DNA from: Marinobacter sp. MDS2
GTDB lineage: Bacteria; Pseudomonadota; Gammaproteobacteria; Pseudomonadales; Oleiphilaceae
Length of the DNA: 64,000 bases
Direction: 5' to 3'
NCBI RefSeq assembly: GCF_030718085.1
Contig: NZ_JAVAJF010000001.1
Location: 744,001-808,000 of the forward strand
Shown: in pieces, positions 8,834 through 17,744 of the stretch
Layout: each line of letters starts with the position of its first letter
Numbering within the stretch: the first letter of the stretch is position 1
Notes under the pieces: model-generated
Told to the model about the DNA's origin: nothing
The model's input: only the letters and a program-made list of their open reading frames with translations
Databases searched by the model: none
Program-made: the position numbers and the translations under genes

Positions 8834-10002
8834 ACCTTACCTCCAGCGTCCAGCGCCGACGTCAAAGCACTCAGTACTTCATCTTGCTGCTCATCCGTCA
8901 TGCCCTGAAACATCGGTAAGCTGATAGCCTCACCGTAATAGGCCATCGACTCCGGGAAATCTTCCGCCTTGAAGCCCATCGCCTTGTAATACGGCTGTGT
9001 GTGCACCGGAATATAATGCAGATTCACTCCAATGCCCTGTTCCCTCAGAATTTCAAAAACCTGCCGGTGACTGACCGTAATTTTGTCTAGTTGGAGGCGG
9101 ATCACATACAGGTGCAGGCCTGAATAACTATCAGGATGCTGCGAGGGTGTGGTCACGGGCAGATCCTTCAACAACCGGTTGTAACGCCTTGCCAACTCGT
9201 GCCGGCGCGCCACAAAAGCATCCAGTCGATCCATTTGGCTGATACCAAGTGCCGCTTGCAGCTCTGTCATCCGGTAATTAAAGCCCAGATCCACCTGCTG
9301 ATAGTACCAGGGCCCATCCGGTTCGTGGGTCATCAAACTCTGATCCCGGGTTACCCCGTGGCTACGCAGGAGGTTCATGCGGCTAGCCAGCTCACCGCAG
9401 TTCGTGACAGCCATGCCCCCTTCCGCCGTGGTGACAATTTTCACGGGGTGGAAGCTAAACACCGTTATGTCGCTGTAGCGGCCGCTGCCTAAAAACTCAT
9501 CCTGATACTTGCCGCCGATGGCGTGGGAAGCATCCTCAATGATCCGAAAACCGTATTGTAGGCTTAGCTTGTGGATGGCTTGCATATCGCAGGGCTGGCC
9601 ACACAGATGTACCGCCACCAGCACTTTTGGCAGGCGGCCTTCACGCTTAGCCGCTTTAAGCTTTGCCTCTAACGCTTTGGGGCACAGGTTGTAGGTACGT
9701 GGGTCTATATCGACAAAACCTACTTGAGCTCCGCAATACAAGCCGCAGTTAGCAGAGGCCACGAAAGTAATTGGCGTGGTCCAAAACCAATCGCCCTTGC
9801 CCAATCCTAAAGACAAACACGCAATGTGCAATGCCGAGGTGGCGCTATTTACCGCCAGTGCATACTTTGCACCCACGTAGCCGGCAACCTTGGCCTCGAA
9901 GGCTGGGACCTGCGGCCCTTGCGTCAGGAAGTCAGACTGCAGCACATCAATCACGGCATCAATGTCTGCCTGGTTGATGTCCTGCTTACCGTAAGGAATC
10001 AT
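8830..10002 (-). CDS. pseC: UDP-4-amino-4,6-dideoxy-N-acetyl-beta-L-altrosamine transaminase
   Basis: PLP-dependent DegT/DnrJ/EryC1/StrS aminotransferase of 390 residues. It starts MIPYGKQDINQADIDAV, typical of PseC. The PLP lysine is K188 in SFHPVKIVTTAEGG, and VHLCGQPCDM and IIEDASHAIGG are cofactor-site blocks. It converts the 4-keto product of PseB using glutamate. It follows pseB by only 2 bases. Confidence 0.93.
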   Translation of the reverse strand: MIPYGKQDINQADIDAVIDVLQSDFLTQGPQVPAFEAKVAGYVGAKYALAVNSATSALHIACLSLGLGKGDWFWTTPITFVASANCGLYCGAQVGFVDIDPRTYNLCPKALEAKLKAAKREGRLPKVLVAVHLCGQPCDMQAIHKLSLQYGFRIIEDASHAIGGKYQDEFLGSGRYSDITVFSFHPVKIVTTAEGGMAVTNCGELASRMNLLRSHGVTRDQSLMTHEPDGPWYYQQVDLGFNYRMTELQAALGISQMDRLDAFVARRHELARRYNRLLKDLPVTTPSQHPDSYSGLHLYVIRLQLDKITVSHRQVFEILREQGIGVNLHYIPVHTQPYYKAMGFKAEDFPESMAYYGEAISLPMFQGMTDEQQDEVLSALTSALDAGGKV

Positions 10003-10004
10003 TG

Positions 10005-11003
10005 TCAGATTTTACCGATTTCACTGTAATTGGAGTTAATCCAATTCTGTAGCTCTTCTTCCGTCATCCACTCAGCATTGTTGTCACTGGCATAAACAAA
10101 ACCTTCTTGGACCTTCTTGCCATCTTTAATCCTGTGTTTGCAAGTGCCCCAGCCATTAATATTAGGCAAAATCTTATAGTGTTCCGGGTATTCGTAGGTG
10201 AAGTAGGAATCTTCCGCACCAATCATCTGCTCGTGAAGCTTCTCGCCTGGGCGAATACCCACCACTTCATGCTTCGCATTGGGCGCCACCACGCGGGCTA
10301 GATCGGTCACCTTCATGGACGGGATTTTCTTCACATAAATCTCACCACCAACCATATCCTCAAACGCATGCCAAACCAACTCTACGCCCTGCTCTAAACT
10401 AATCATGAAGCGGGTCATACGAGGGTCTGTGATGGGTAGAACACCCTTCTCTTTGATGGACATAAAGAACGGAATAACGGAGCCTCGGGAACCCATCACA
10501 TTGCCGTAACGCACCACGGAAAACTTAGTGTCATGACCGCCTACGTATGAGTTTCCGGCTACAAACACTTTGTCCGAAGCAAGTTTTGTGGCGCCGTACA
10601 AGTTAATAGGGCTGCTGGCCTTATCAGTTGAGAGCGCCACTACGCCTTTAACCTTCTTGTCAATGCAGGCATCAATCAGGTTCATAGCCCCGATGATGTT
10701 GGTTTTGATGCACTCAAACGGATTGTACTCCGCGGTAGGTACAATCTTCGTAGCTGCAGCATGGACTACGTAATCGACACCATCCATTGCGCGATAGAGA
10801 CGTTCTTTGTCGCGGACGTCTCCAATGAAAAACCGCAAGCGGTCATCATTTTGGTACAGCTTGGCCATTTCCCACTGTTTCATCTCGTCCCGAGAAAGAA
10901 TAATGATTTTCTTGGGGTTGTACTTTTCCAGCGTCATGGGAATGAATTTGTGGCCGAAGGAGCCAGTGCCACCGGTGATTAGAATGGTTGAATTTTGCAA
11001 CAT
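10005..11003 (-). CDS. pseB: UDP-N-acetylglucosamine 4,6-dehydratase (inverting)
   Basis: First enzyme of the pseudaminic acid pathway: C4 oxidation, C6 dehydration and C5 epimerisation of UDP-GlcNAc. Short-chain dehydrogenase fold with ILITGGTGSFGHKF (8-20) binding NADP. The catalytic Tyr/Lys pair is Y136xxxK140 in INLYGATK, after STDK at 125-128. 332 residues. The true Tyr distinguishes this short cytoplasmic PseB type from the membrane-anchored WbpM/PglF type found at 21.2-23.2 kb. It heads the operon. Confidence 0.94.
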   Translation of the reverse strand: MLQNSTILITGGTGSFGHKFIPMTLEKYNPKKIIILSRDEMKQWEMAKLYQNDDRLRFFIGDVRDKERLYRAMDGVDYVVHAAATKIVPTAEYNPFECIKTNIIGAMNLIDACIDKKVKGVVALSTDKASSPINLYGATKLASDKVFVAGNSYVGGHDTKFSVVRYGNVMGSRGSVIPFFMSIKEKGVLPITDPRMTRFMISLEQGVELVWHAFEDMVGGEIYVKKIPSMKVTDLARVVAPNAKHEVVGIRPGEKLHEQMIGAEDSYFTYEYPEHYKILPNINGWGTCKHRIKDGKKVQEGFVYASDNNAEWMTEEELQNWINSNYSEIGKI

Positions 11004-11057
11004 ATTTCAACTCTGATGAATGAAGTTAAACAAGGCGTGGCATCTCTATGCGACACT

Positions 11058-11087
11058 AATACAGCAAACGTCAACGGCAAAAGTCAA
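11058..11087 (-). promoter_or_regulatory. Possible sigma-70 promoter of the pse operon
   Basis: The minus strand has TTGACT, 18 bases, then TGTATT, ending about 55 bases before the pseB ATG. The -35 is strong and the -10 weak. No other clear promoter lies between the decayed transposase and pseB. Confidence 0.4.
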
Positions 11088-11129
11088 TTGACATCTTGGA
11101 TCGTGATTACCGTTTCCGAAGCGGAATAC

Positions 11130-11360
11130 CAGCCCAACAAGCTCAAAACCCACCACGAGATCCCTCTCGAACGAGTGGACGAGCTGATTCCCTGAAAGCA
11201 GCTAAAGAAGAAAGTAGCCCTTTATGACCCGAAAGGCCAGAACGGGCTCGCATGTGTCCGTTGTTTGCCAAACTGCGCGTTAACTGCTGGCAGTTGTTCT
11301 ATAACCTCAGTGATCCAGCCGTGGAAGACGCGCTGTACGAGATTGAATCCATCGGAATAG
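11130..11360 (+). pseudogene. Decayed IS5-family transposase fragment
   Basis: Read across a stop codon and a frame change, the plus strand gives ERVDELIP-stop-KQLKKKVALYDPKGQNG and then, in another frame, FAKLRVNCWQLFYNLSDPAVEDALYEIES. This matches the N-terminal region of IS5-group transposases (DELIPWxxLxxxIxPxYPKGQxGRPP...LRVxxLQxxYNLSDPAMEDALYEI). The catalytic part is gone. Sequence up to about 11491 stays open (ending VYFQKRR) but is not recognisable. This remnant fills the 519-base gap between pseB and sbcB together with the pse promoter and a terminator. Confidence 0.75.
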
Positions 11361-11494
11361 CCCACGATAAAGATGGCCACAGCTTGGCGACTGCACCAGT
11401 GCAGAGGCAGATCCAGGCGGAGGCTCTGAGAAGTGAAGTACAGAGCTTGATGGGGCAGAGTTTGAATGTTTATTTTCAGAAGCGGAGATAAACG

Positions 11495-11525
11495 AAACGG
11501 GGGCCAAAACTGGCCCCCGTTTTTA
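11495..11525 (-). terminator. Strong hairpin terminator downstream of sbcB
   Basis: Perfect 12-bp inverted repeat (AAACGGGGGCCA / TGGCCCCCGTTT) with a 4-base loop. It can act in both directions because A and T runs flank it. It begins right at the end of sbcB. Confidence 0.9.
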
Positions 11526-12971
11526 CATATAAGGAATCAAAGACTCTCCATACAAATGCAAATCCTCCAAGATCTGCTGATTCCTAGACGTCAGCTCCGG
11601 ATCACTCGCCAGCCGCTGCAATTCGAGCCCGTAGGCCTCCAGCGAGCGCCAGCCCTTTTTCGGATTCATCAGGCGCTCCGTTCTGAAGGTTTCCCAACGT
11701 TCCATTTCTTCGCCGCTCAGGGTGTTCGGATAATTCCGGGCGCGGTAGCGGAAGAGCATCTCGTTTAAACGCTCATCATCAAACCGTACCTCTTGCTCGC
11801 CTAATGTTTCTACCGGTTGGGCGATCAGGTCTTTCAGCCGCTCTCGGTCAGCATTGCTGATAAAGCCACCGGCGTAGAGTTGCTCGTCGGGGTCGGTCAG
11901 GTCACTGCCTTCAAAGCTACGGTCGAAGGCTTTCGCAATGCGTGCTGGCAAGTCCGGGGCGTTTCGCAGCTTGGCCAAATTGGCGCGCAGCACGTCACCA
12001 TCCAGCTCTAATTCCGCCAAGCGTTCTTTGGAAAGCGTAGACAGCATGTTAGCCGGGGCCAGTACCGGGCACTTGTTCACCTGAATGCCTTTCAGGGGGA
12101 AGCGCGCTACACCCTCACCCAGCTCGGCCTGGGAGGTAAATACTCGCTCCTGAATCTGCTTCGGCGTGGCGTTGATCAGTTCTGTTGGGTCTTCGCGCAG
12201 ATCGTAAACGATAACCTGGTTTTTATTGGTGGGGTGCTCCGCCAATGGTGCCACCAACGCACAACAGCCGCGGCTGGCCGGGAATTTGGCGGAGATGTGG
12301 AACACCGGTTTCATAGTGGCGGTGTCCAGCATCTGGCGCGCCGCGTGTTTGTCTTTGTTCTTGAGAACAAAATCAAACAGCTTAGGCTGCTTCTCTTTAA
12401 TCAGCTTGGCTACCGCAATGGTCGCCCAAACATCCGACATGGCATCGTGGGCCGCTTCGTGGGCAATGCCGTTGGCGGCCGTGAGTTCTTCCAACCGGAA
12501 GCTGGGGCTGCCGTCTTCCTTACGTGGCCAGTTGATGCCTTCCGGGCGCAGGGCGTAGGTCAGCCGCACCATGTCGATGATGTCCCAGCGGGAATTACCG
12601 TTCTGCCATTCTCGGGCGTAGGGGTCACGCAGGTTGCGGTAAAGGGTGTTGCGGGTGACTTCGTCATCAAAACGCAGGCTGTTATACCCCACTACGCAGG
12701 TGCCGGGCTGACTGAAGGCTTCATTAATTTGCGCGATGAATTCCGCCTCGGGGAAGCCATCTTCCAAAGCTTTTTGCGGGGTGATGCCGGTAATCAAGCA
12801 AGCTTCAGGGGAAGGCAGGTAGTCGTCCGTTGGTTTGCAGTAAATCACCAACGGGTCTTCGATCACATTCAAATCCGCATCGGTGCGAACCCCGGCAAAC
12901 TGGGAGGGCCGGTCATGCAGCGGGTCTACACCGAAGGTTTCGTAATCGTGCCAGTAAAAAGAGCGGATCAA
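11523..12971 (-). CDS. sbcB: Exodeoxyribonuclease I
   Basis: Processive 3'-5' exonuclease on single-stranded DNA in recombination and mismatch repair, 482 residues. DEDDh-type motifs: D9 and E11 in WHDYETFG, GYNSLRFDDEVTRN, and AAHDAMSDVWAT. The SH3-like and C-terminal helical domains of ExoI follow. Length matches E. coli SbcB (about 475). A stand-alone gene with its own terminator, unrelated to the glycan genes around it. Confidence 0.95.
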   Translation of the reverse strand: MIRSFYWHDYETFGVDPLHDRPSQFAGVRTDADLNVIEDPLVIYCKPTDDYLPSPEACLITGITPQKALEDGFPEAEFIAQINEAFSQPGTCVVGYNSLRFDDEVTRNTLYRNLRDPYAREWQNGNSRWDIIDMVRLTYALRPEGINWPRKEDGSPSFRLEELTAANGIAHEAAHDAMSDVWATIAVAKLIKEKQPKLFDFVLKNKDKHAARQMLDTATMKPVFHISAKFPASRGCCALVAPLAEHPTNKNQVIVYDLREDPTELINATPKQIQERVFTSQAELGEGVARFPLKGIQVNKCPVLAPANMLSTLSKERLAELELDGDVLRANLAKLRNAPDLPARIAKAFDRSFEGSDLTDPDEQLYAGGFISNADRERLKDLIAQPVETLGEQEVRFDDERLNEMLFRYRARNYPNTLSGEEMERWETFRTERLMNPKKGWRSLEAYGLELQRLASDPELTSRNQQILEDLHLYGESLIPYM

Positions 12972-13016
12972 AGGAAGACTCCCACCGTGTGAATGAATAG
13001 CAGGAGTCTAACAAAA

Positions 13017-13931
13017 TCAAAACAACTTAGTCCCCATATCCACCTGATGGGTACGGCGGCGGTCTATACCGGGGCCGGTCAATTGTTCCAATTTCACGGT
13101 CATGTTTGTGGGAAGATTGATGTAAACGCCCTTTCCCGCCGCTATCGAACTGGTTCCATCCAACGTTTTCCAGGCCACACCATCTTGATCTCGCTGAAAG
13201 CCAATAAAGAAACCATCGGTGAAACCAGCCACACCGGCCTGCCCGGAATCTTCGCCGATATCCAGTGAGCGGAGTTGTGTGAGCGGTGCACAGTTGGCCA
13301 AGGTTGCACTCACGTTGCATCCGGCAGCCTGATTCGGGTTATTCGGTTTTAAACCAATGTGCGTGGCGCGGTAATCGGTAGCCGCGCCACCCGGCCCTTG
13401 AAACAATTGAGCATCATATACTTGGCCGAAAGATTCGATCTTCATGCCAATGTTGCCGCTAAAGCTGGTGGTATTGGAAGAAACCGATCCACGAGCCTCA
13501 TGAAAGCCCATGCGGAAGCCGGCCAAGCCGGCGGCATCTTCCGCCAATTCGATATAAGGGCGGCGAGCTTCGAAGGGAACGGCGTCGCCTTCGTTATAGG
13601 TCACACCGTTATAGACTTCGCCATTAAGCCGAGCAATGTGGCCTAGGGCGAGGTGGCTGGCCGCGAAATCCGTACCAGCATTTATTTCACCAACCTTTAC
13701 GTCATCCACGTTCACCCGTGTTTCCACATCAATGCCGAGCGACATCCGGGTAACTTTTTGTTCCTGACCGTTAAGGTTCTGACCAGTGAAGTTTTCAATC
13801 TGCATAAACGCCTGCCCGGTCACCTCACCCATCGCGTCATCAGAAATGGGTGCCAATTCCGCGTGGGCAACGGGCATAATACCCACGCAGAATAGATTAA
13901 GGGCAGCGTATCCGTACGCATACTTAGTCAT
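13017..13931 (-). CDS. Secreted DUF6160-like (FilA-type) protein
   Basis: 304 residues with a signal peptide (cleavage probably after PVAHA, about residue 24). The mature N-terminus LAPISDDAMGEVTGQAFMQIENF is typical of a family of secreted gammaproteobacterial proteins annotated DUF6160 or FilA-like. The rest is beta-rich with repeated acidic and glycine stretches, suggesting an extracellular or outer-membrane-associated beta protein. Function unknown. It is monocistronic and divergent from the response regulator gene, with a CRP-like site between them. Confidence 0.7.
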   Translation of the reverse strand: MTKYAYGYAALNLFCVGIMPVAHAELAPISDDAMGEVTGQAFMQIENFTGQNLNGQEQKVTRMSLGIDVETRVNVDDVKVGEINAGTDFAASHLALGHIARLNGEVYNGVTYNEGDAVPFEARRPYIELAEDAAGLAGFRMGFHEARGSVSSNTTSFSGNIGMKIESFGQVYDAQLFQGPGGAATDYRATHIGLKPNNPNQAAGCNVSATLANCAPLTQLRSLDIGEDSGQAGVAGFTDGFFIGFQRDQDGVAWKTLDGTSSIAAGKGVYINLPTNMTVKLEQLTGPGIDRRRTHQVDMGTKLF

Positions 13932-14292
13932 AGATTGTGTCTCTGATTTATTATGTGAGCCAGTTTCGACGCCCGACTCTCATGCCGCCCGTTTATTATG
14001 TTTTTCCGGTGCTGGCATGCGGTCTTATTATTGAATGTAACGATTTGTTTCTTTTTTGACCGCACATCCACTATAGCCGAGTAAAGGCTGTGAATAGAGT
14101 GAGCCACATCACACTCGGCCATTGCATTGAAATGAATCAAAGTAAGCTTGAAGCGTGTCACAACCTGCCGCGCACCAATGCAAGCACTCGCACAGACGAC
14201 CCGAACACCAAAATCGCCAAATGTAGCACATACATACACATTCCATTAGGCTACTCTTGTCACTCTACGGTTCCGGCACCACACTACACATC
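13932..14292. other. 361-base divergent intergenic region
   Basis: Holds the promoters of the DUF6160-like gene (minus) and the response regulator (plus). The only motif I can support is a CRP/Vfr-like half-palindrome at 14098-14113. No convincing small gene is seen. Confidence 0.6.
14098..14113. promoter_or_regulatory. CRP/Vfr-like binding site
   Basis: AGTGA-GCCACA-TCACA matches TGTGA-N6-TCACA at 9 of 10 positions. It lies about 170 bases before the DUF6160-like start and 180 before the response regulator start. Which gene it serves is unclear. Confidence 0.4.
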
Positions 14293-15318
14293 ATGAACAC
14301 CAAAATCCTGATATGCGATGACTCCGCGCTAGCCCGCAAGCAAATGGCCCGCGCACTGCCGACTGGCTTGGTAGACAGCGTGCTGTTTGCCCAAGATGGC
14401 GAAGAAGCCCTTGCCGTTCTACGCAAAGGCGAAGCGGAGCTTTTGTTTCTTGACCTGAACATGCCGGGGCCAGACGGGTATCAGGTGTTAGAACGGATTC
14501 GTAAAGAAGACCTTCCGGTGCTCACCATCGTGGTGTCTGGTGATATCCAACCTGAAGCTCGGGAACGGGTGCGCAAACTGGGTGCCATCGATTTCATCAA
14601 AAAACCGACCAGCACCGAGCTTGTGGCAGACCTGCTTCAGGAATACGGCTTTTTCCGGCCGGAAGAACTTTCTGCGTTGGCAGCAACAAGCCCTTCTTTT
14701 TCCAAACCAAGCCACACCCCGGAAATTTCCGTCAGCCTCACGGAATACCTGCAAGAAACCGCCAACGTTGCCATGGGCCGGTCGTCTGATCTTCTGGCGC
14801 GGTTGCTGCGGGTGTTCGTCAAACAGCCCGTTCCGAAAGTCGCTTTTATCGCCAGCTCCGAGCTTCACATGGCAATTTTCTCTGCCGAGGCCGGCAATAC
14901 CTTTTCGGCCGTGTGTCAGGGGTTCACCGGCTCGGGCCTGGCTGGTGAAGCGCTGCTTTTATTCGATGACGCCAGCTTCGAGGAAATGGCCGAGCTGCTT
15001 CATTACGAAGGCGTAGAAGGCGACGCCATTGATGTGGAAGTGTTGATGGACATGTCCAGCATCCTGTTTGGGGCTTTCCTGAACGGCGTGAGTGACCAGC
15101 TCGATATCAAGCTCGGCCTGAGCCACCCGACCGTACTGGGCCAACACCGCCCTATCAACGAACTGCTGGAGCACCACAGCAGCCGGGAAGAACAGTTGCT
15201 GTGCTTAGAGATCTGCTACACCATCGAAAACAGGGATATTCGCTGTGACATGCTGGTGCTGTTTACCGAAGACTCCGTGCCCTTTCTGGAAAAACGTCTC
15301 GAATATTTGGTGGATTGA
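14293..15318 (+). CDS. Response regulator with CheC/CheX-like output domain
   Basis: 341 residues from ATG 14293. N-terminal receiver domain (1-120): acidic pair D9/D10, phosphoacceptor D54 in LFLDLNMPGPDG, and a Lys in FIKKP. After a linker (about 125-150) comes a CheC-like phosphatase domain: LQETANVAMG keeps the ExxN phosphatase pair, whereas the second pseudo-symmetric helix (LMDMSSILFGAFLNG) has D..S instead. So it may dephosphorylate another receiver, or itself. It ends 2 bases before the start of a diguanylate cyclase gene and is almost certainly co-transcribed with it. Confidence 0.88.
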   Translation: MNTKILICDDSALARKQMARALPTGLVDSVLFAQDGEEALAVLRKGEAELLFLDLNMPGPDGYQVLERIRKEDLPVLTIVVSGDIQPEARERVRKLGAIDFIKKPTSTELVADLLQEYGFFRPEELSALAATSPSFSKPSHTPEISVSLTEYLQETANVAMGRSSDLLARLLRVFVKQPVPKVAFIASSELHMAIFSAEAGNTFSAVCQGFTGSGLAGEALLLFDDASFEEMAELLHYEGVEGDAIDVEVLMDMSSILFGAFLNGVSDQLDIKLGLSHPTVLGQHRPINELLEHHSSREEQLLCLEICYTIENRDIRCDMLVLFTEDSVPFLEKRLEYLVD

Positions 15319-15320
15319 CC

Positions 15321-16274
15321 ATGGCTTTTGACTCAGACAACGTAGACGCCTTCCACTGGCTGGCCGACATGATCGAAACCGTCGAAGTCGGCCTGGTGGT
15401 ACTGGACCTCGATTTCCGCGTGCAGGCGTGGAATGGTTTTATGGAAAACCACAGCGGCATCACCGCCACCCAAATTCGGGGTCAGCAGATCTTTACCACC
15501 TTTCCCGACATCCCCAAAGCCTGGCTCACCCGCAAAGTGGATGCCGTTACCACACTGAACACCCGCGCCTTCACCTCGTGGGAACAACGCCCGTACCTGT
15601 TCCGGTTTCGCAATGCCCGCCCCATCACGGGCACCGAAGAGTTCATGTATCAAAACCTGACCATCAGCCCGCTCACCAATTCAACCGGCAAAGTCGATAA
15701 AGTCTGCCTGCTGATTTACGACGTCACCGAATTCGCCAGCAGCAAACGGGCGCTGGAACGGGCGAACGAGCAATTGGCCAAATTAAGCATGACCGACCGA
15801 TTAACCGGCTTGCTTAACCGAGGCACCTGGGAAAACCTGGTGGATGCAGAATTCGAACGTTACGGCCGCTACGGCCAAACCACCACCCTGGTGATGTTCG
15901 ACATCGACCACTTCAAATCAGTGAACGATACCTACGGCCACCTGGCCGGAGATGATGTGATCCGCCACACCGCACAAGTCACCCGCGACAGCATCCGCCA
16001 ATCCGATTCCGCCGGGCGTTACGGCGGGGAAGAATTCGGCCTCATCCTGCCGGAAACCGATGCAGAGAACGCGCGCATTCTATGTGAGCGCATACGGGAA
16101 ACCATTGCACAAAGTAGGGTCAACACCACGGCGGGTGATATTCAATACACCATCAGCATGGGTATCGCGCAATTAGGGGGGGAACCGGAGAATTATATGC
16201 AGTGGATGCAACAGGCGGATAAGGCGCTGTATCGGGCTAAAGAAGGGGGACGTAATAAGGTGGTTATCTATTAA
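15321..16274 (+). CDS. PAS-GGDEF diguanylate cyclase
   Basis: 317 residues from ATG 15321. N-terminal PAS domain (about 10-135, GLVVLDLDFRVQAWN) and a short coiled coil (SSKRALERANEQLAKL), then a GGDEF domain. The active-site motif is GGEEF in RYGGEEFGLILPETD. The inhibitory site RxxD (RQSD) lies exactly five residues before it, so feedback inhibition by c-di-GMP is expected. It makes c-di-GMP from GTP. It is coupled to the upstream CheC-like response regulator, suggesting phosphorelay-linked c-di-GMP control, plausibly of motility or exopolysaccharide. It converges with hipA, one base apart. Confidence 0.93.
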   Translation: MAFDSDNVDAFHWLADMIETVEVGLVVLDLDFRVQAWNGFMENHSGITATQIRGQQIFTTFPDIPKAWLTRKVDAVTTLNTRAFTSWEQRPYLFRFRNARPITGTEEFMYQNLTISPLTNSTGKVDKVCLLIYDVTEFASSKRALERANEQLAKLSMTDRLTGLLNRGTWENLVDAEFERYGRYGQTTTLVMFDIDHFKSVNDTYGHLAGDDVIRHTAQVTRDSIRQSDSAGRYGGEEFGLILPETDAENARILCERIRETIAQSRVNTTAGDIQYTISMGIAQLGGEPENYMQWMQQADKALYRAKEGGRNKVVIY

Positions 16275-16275
16275 G

Positions 16276-17490
16276 TCAGGGCCTTACCCCTGAGTTAATT
16301 TCAGTACTACTTTCCCGGAAAAGCTTGGCCATAGCTCCGCCGATATCAGAGAAAGCTGGCGACTTTTCACAGTAGACCTCAATCTGCCCTGCAACTTCTC
16401 TAAGTTTGCCCGCAAGCAGGCTCAAATCTTCCGAAATTTCTTTGGTCGTCAAACCACACGATTGACGGCCATATCTCCTGAGATAATCGACCGGCCACCA
16501 TACCTTCCGGCCCGCTAATGTCAGCGCCGGCACGTCATGTTTCAGATAGGGTATCGTTGAAACGATATCGTAAGTAGGCGCTAACCAACGCTCGGTAAAG
16601 GGTTCCCGATATAAAAGCCCGAAATTCTTTAAATGAGCATCGCCATTACGCACTGCCCAAGACAGTGCCACCGACATAAATAACCAGCGTAAACCTTGGC
16701 GACGGTGTTGAGGAGAGAGATAACGTGAAAAGGTTTTAGCAAGTTTCTCGTAGCTGCCCGAATATTTGTCTTCCGGAAGCAACCCCTGAAGTACGCAGGC
16801 ATCTTCAAAACCGAGCCAAACACCACCCGAACACCGATCGAAGCGCGACATAATAAATAGCCGACCATTATCGGACAAATAAAAATCCGGCACCGGCAGC
16901 CCACACCCCTTTGCTAACGTCATACAAAAGAATTCATTAGCCGCCAACTGGGGATAATCATCGCCCCACGTTTTTACAATGTACCCCTCGGTTCGAAGGG
17001 TGGATTTTTCAGAAACGCGCGCGGGCACCAAGACCTTAGGCTGAACACCGGAAATACCGGAACGCAAAGCATATTTCTCAACCAGCTCTTCAAAGAGCGA
17101 ACCATCATCCGCAGCCAGCAACCCGGCTAACGACTCGCCAGCAGTATCACCCTCACCTGCGCCAGACGTTGGCCCGGCCACCACCACTCGCCCAACCTGG
17201 TGTCGGCCCAGAGCGGTAAGGACCGTTAAATCGCCGGTGCCGTAAATCTTTGCAATATGCTTTCGAATCACATCACCCAGATATCCTTCAGGAAGATTCT
17301 GGGCAAAGATCGGGTGAAGTCCATCGTATGAATAGCTCGACCCGTCAACGGGCATCGTAACGGAGACTGCGAGCTCATCAACGACATTGTCACGATAACC
17401 GAAGATCGTGGGTTCAGGTCGCCCGGGAGAAAACAAGTCCCCAATTTCTTGGCCGGAAACCTCCACAGCCGCCCGGCGAAGTGAGCTCAC
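16276..17490 (-). CDS. hipA: HipA-family toxin kinase
   Basis: Ser/Thr kinase toxin of a type II toxin-antitoxin pair, 404 residues. N-subdomain-1 (HipA_N) lies at about 25-110. Kinase landmarks are the glycine-rich loop SGVQPK (147-152), the ATP lysine K173 in IVKTW, RFDR, the catalytic loop RNGDAHLKN (281-289; D284, N289) and the metal Asp D308 in YDIVST. All are intact, so it is probably active. Starts at GTG 17490, overlapping the hipB stop (GTGA). HipA of E. coli phosphorylates GltX; the target here is not known. Confidence 0.92.
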   Translation of the reverse strand: MSSLRRAAVEVSGQEIGDLFSPGRPEPTIFGYRDNVVDELAVSVTMPVDGSSYSYDGLHPIFAQNLPEGYLGDVIRKHIAKIYGTGDLTVLTALGRHQVGRVVVAGPTSGAGEGDTAGESLAGLLAADDGSLFEELVEKYALRSGISGVQPKVLVPARVSEKSTLRTEGYIVKTWGDDYPQLAANEFFCMTLAKGCGLPVPDFYLSDNGRLFIMSRFDRCSGGVWLGFEDACVLQGLLPEDKYSGSYEKLAKTFSRYLSPQHRRQGLRWLFMSVALSWAVRNGDAHLKNFGLLYREPFTERWLAPTYDIVSTIPYLKHDVPALTLAGRKVWWPVDYLRRYGRQSCGLTTKEISEDLSLLAGKLREVAGQIEVYCEKSPAFSDIGGAMAKLFRESSTEINSGVRP

Positions 17491-17744
17491 TCGTCACCTC
17501 CTGCACGTTCACGCTGCAAATCCTTTAAGGTAGGGAGCCCACCAATGGGGCGGATAGAAAATTCCAGATTTAACGCTGCCAGCAAACGCTCTAGCTTTGC
17601 ATAGCCCATCTCGGGAAGGCGTTGGTTTTCCAGCTTTGAGAGTGTCGTGCGGTCAACCCCAGCCATTTCGGCCAATGCCTGCATGGAAAGTCCTGCACGC
17701 TTTCGCTCTGCACGGATGTAAGGGCCGAGATCAAGAAGGGTCAT
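17487..17744 (-). CDS. hipB: HipB-family antitoxin (Cro/C1-type HTH)
   Basis: 85 residues from ATG 17744, with GGAG 9 bases upstream; an in-frame GTG at 17759 is less likely. The helix-turn-helix spans MQALAEMAGVDRTTLSKLEN. The C-terminus (RPIGGLPTLKDLQRERAGG) is the tail that contacts the toxin in related systems. Binds HipA and autorepresses the operon, consistent with the inverted repeat overlapping the start codon. Confidence 0.9.
   Translation of the reverse strand: MTLLDLGPYIRAERKRAGLSMQALAEMAGVDRTTLSKLENQRLPEMGYAKLERLLAALNLEFSIRPIGGLPTLKDLQRERAGGDE

Noticed and set aside
11741..11760. GCGCGGTAGCGG on the plus strand, similar to ops
   Set aside because: Inside sbcB on the antisense strand, imperfect core and no polysaccharide operon follows.
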